The position numbers were made by a program, and so were the translations under genes. The notes beneath the pieces are model-generated. The model was not told where the DNA came from, made no database searches, and saw only the letters and a program-made list of their open reading frames with translations. A stretch of 6,674 nt of DNA, taken from the NCBI GenBank assembly GCA_004211235.1, contig SEEY01000216.1, positions 1 to 6,674 on the forward strand. Direction: 5' to 3'. The DNA comes from Rubrivivax sp. Lineage in GTDB: Bacteria > Pseudomonadota > Gammaproteobacteria > Burkholderiales > Burkholderiaceae. Shown one piece after another: positions 6,063 through 6,674 of the stretch (the stretch's first letter is position 1; the number at the start of each line of letters is the position of its first letter).

Positions 6063-6674
6063 TCAGGGCGCGCTGGCTGCCGACGCCGGGGCGGCGACCT
6101 TGATGACGGCCTTGTGCTGCGACTTCAGCGCTGCCAGGTAGGCCTGGCCTTCCGCGCGTGCCCAGGCACTGGCGTATTGCTGGACGGCGCGCTTGTCGTC
6201 GATGACCGCAGCATCACGGGGCAGCAGCTGGTTGATGCGCACGACGACATAGCTGCCGTCATCCGCCGGCAGCCCCAGTGCCGTGGGCAGCTTGGCGGCG
6301 TCGGCGCCGAGCACGGCTTCCAGCTGCGCACGCGTCAGCTTCTCCGGCTTGGCGCGTGACACGACCGCGGCGGCCTCCAGGCCGGCCACATCGGTCGGCG
6401 TCGCCTTCAACGCAGCGAGGCGGGCCTCGCCGGCCTTCTTCGCCTCGGCGCTCGCGAGCTTGTGGACGAGTTGCTCGCGCACCTTGTCCTTGACGTCGGC
6501 CAGGGGCGGCACGCGGGCCGGGTTGTACTGGGTGACGCGAGCGGAGACGAGCTGGCTGGGGCCCGTTTCAACAGCTTCGGTATTGCGCTTGTTGCGCAGC
6601 GCATCGTTGCCGAACACCGCATCGAGCAGCTTGGGTGATGCGGTGTTCGGCAACGATGCGCTGCGCAACAAGCG
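6063..6674 (-). CDS. ppiD: Peptidyl-prolyl cis-trans isomerase PpiD, C-terminal part (5' end outside window)
   Basis: This is the C-terminal stretch of a SurA/PpiD-type periplasmic folding factor, which is anchored in the inner membrane by an N-terminal helix and helps outer-membrane and secreted proteins fold near the Sec translocon. Reliable sequence starts at about SPKLLDAVFGNDALRNKR, then NTEAVETG, LVSARVTQYNPA and PPLADVKDKVREQLV. This is the segment that follows the parvulin domain in betaproteobacterial PpiD. The rest is Ala/Lys-rich and helical, with a final SYVVVRINQLLPRD block and an Ala/Ser/Pro tail before TGA at 6065-6063. The membrane anchor, SurA-like domain and parvulin domain are not in the window. 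The codons encoded at 6637-6674 (LRSASLPNTA...) are antisense to the neighbouring coding sequence and are probably not real protein. The TTG at 6671 is therefore not a start. Confidence 0.85.
   Translation of the reverse strand, partial: RLLRSASLPNTASPKLLDAVFGNDALRNKRNTEAVETGPSQLVSARVTQYNPARVPPLADVKDKVREQLVHKLASAEAKKAGEARLAALKATPTDVAGLEAAAVVSRAKPEKLTRAQLEAVLGADAAKLPTALGLPADDGSYVVVRINQLLPRDAAVIDDKRAVQQYASAWARAEGQAYLAALKSQHKAVIKVAAPASAASAP
6586..6674. repeat. Perfect 38-bp inverted repeat at the window end (likely fold-back artefact)
   Basis: Bases 6586-6623 and 6637-6674 are exact reverse complements, separated by 13 bases (6624-6636). The left arm encodes DAVFGNDALRNKR in the ppiD frame. The right arm ends exactly at the last base of the window. 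Confidence 0.95.

Overview
The window is GC-rich DNA (about two thirds G+C by eye). It looks like a betaproteobacterium, probably order Burkholderiales. The best indicator is the C-terminal part of a PpiD-type periplasmic foldase of betaproteobacterial character next to a tRNA-His gene. The taxon is an inference from protein character and base composition, not from a database match.

Layout. Positions 1-3573 (minus strand) hold the N-terminal 1191 codons of one very large protein, open to the left edge with no stop. It begins with a short basic segment and an LEPR-XLL motif (LEPRLLLS). A non-repetitive beta-rich region follows, then Ala/Gly/Ser/Thr/Val-rich modules organised as a higher-order repeat of about 373 residues. 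The long plus-strand open frames across the same DNA are antisense shadows. Positions 3574-3899 are a 326-bp divergent intergenic region with several hairpins and short repeats, and it probably carries both promoters.

Positions 3900-5868 (plus strand) hold a tight two-gene operon. The first gene is a ketopantoate-reductase-family NADP oxidoreductase, best started at a TTG with a good ribosome-binding site. The second is a FAD-dependent oxidoreductase of the DAO / L-2-hydroxyglutarate oxidase type. A strong hairpin terminator (5922-5945) separates this operon from a convergent minus-strand tRNA-His (5959-6035, CCA encoded). Positions 6063-6674 (minus strand) are the C-terminal end of ppiD.

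The last 89 bases form a perfect 38-bp inverted repeat around a 13-base spacer, ending exactly at the window edge. One arm is normal ppiD coding sequence and the other is its reverse complement, so the outermost 38 bases are probably a fold-back or assembly artefact at a contig end.

The operon, tRNA and ppiD are ordinary housekeeping or metabolic genes. The unusual element is the giant repeat protein, whose C-terminus, secretion system and regulator lie outside the window.
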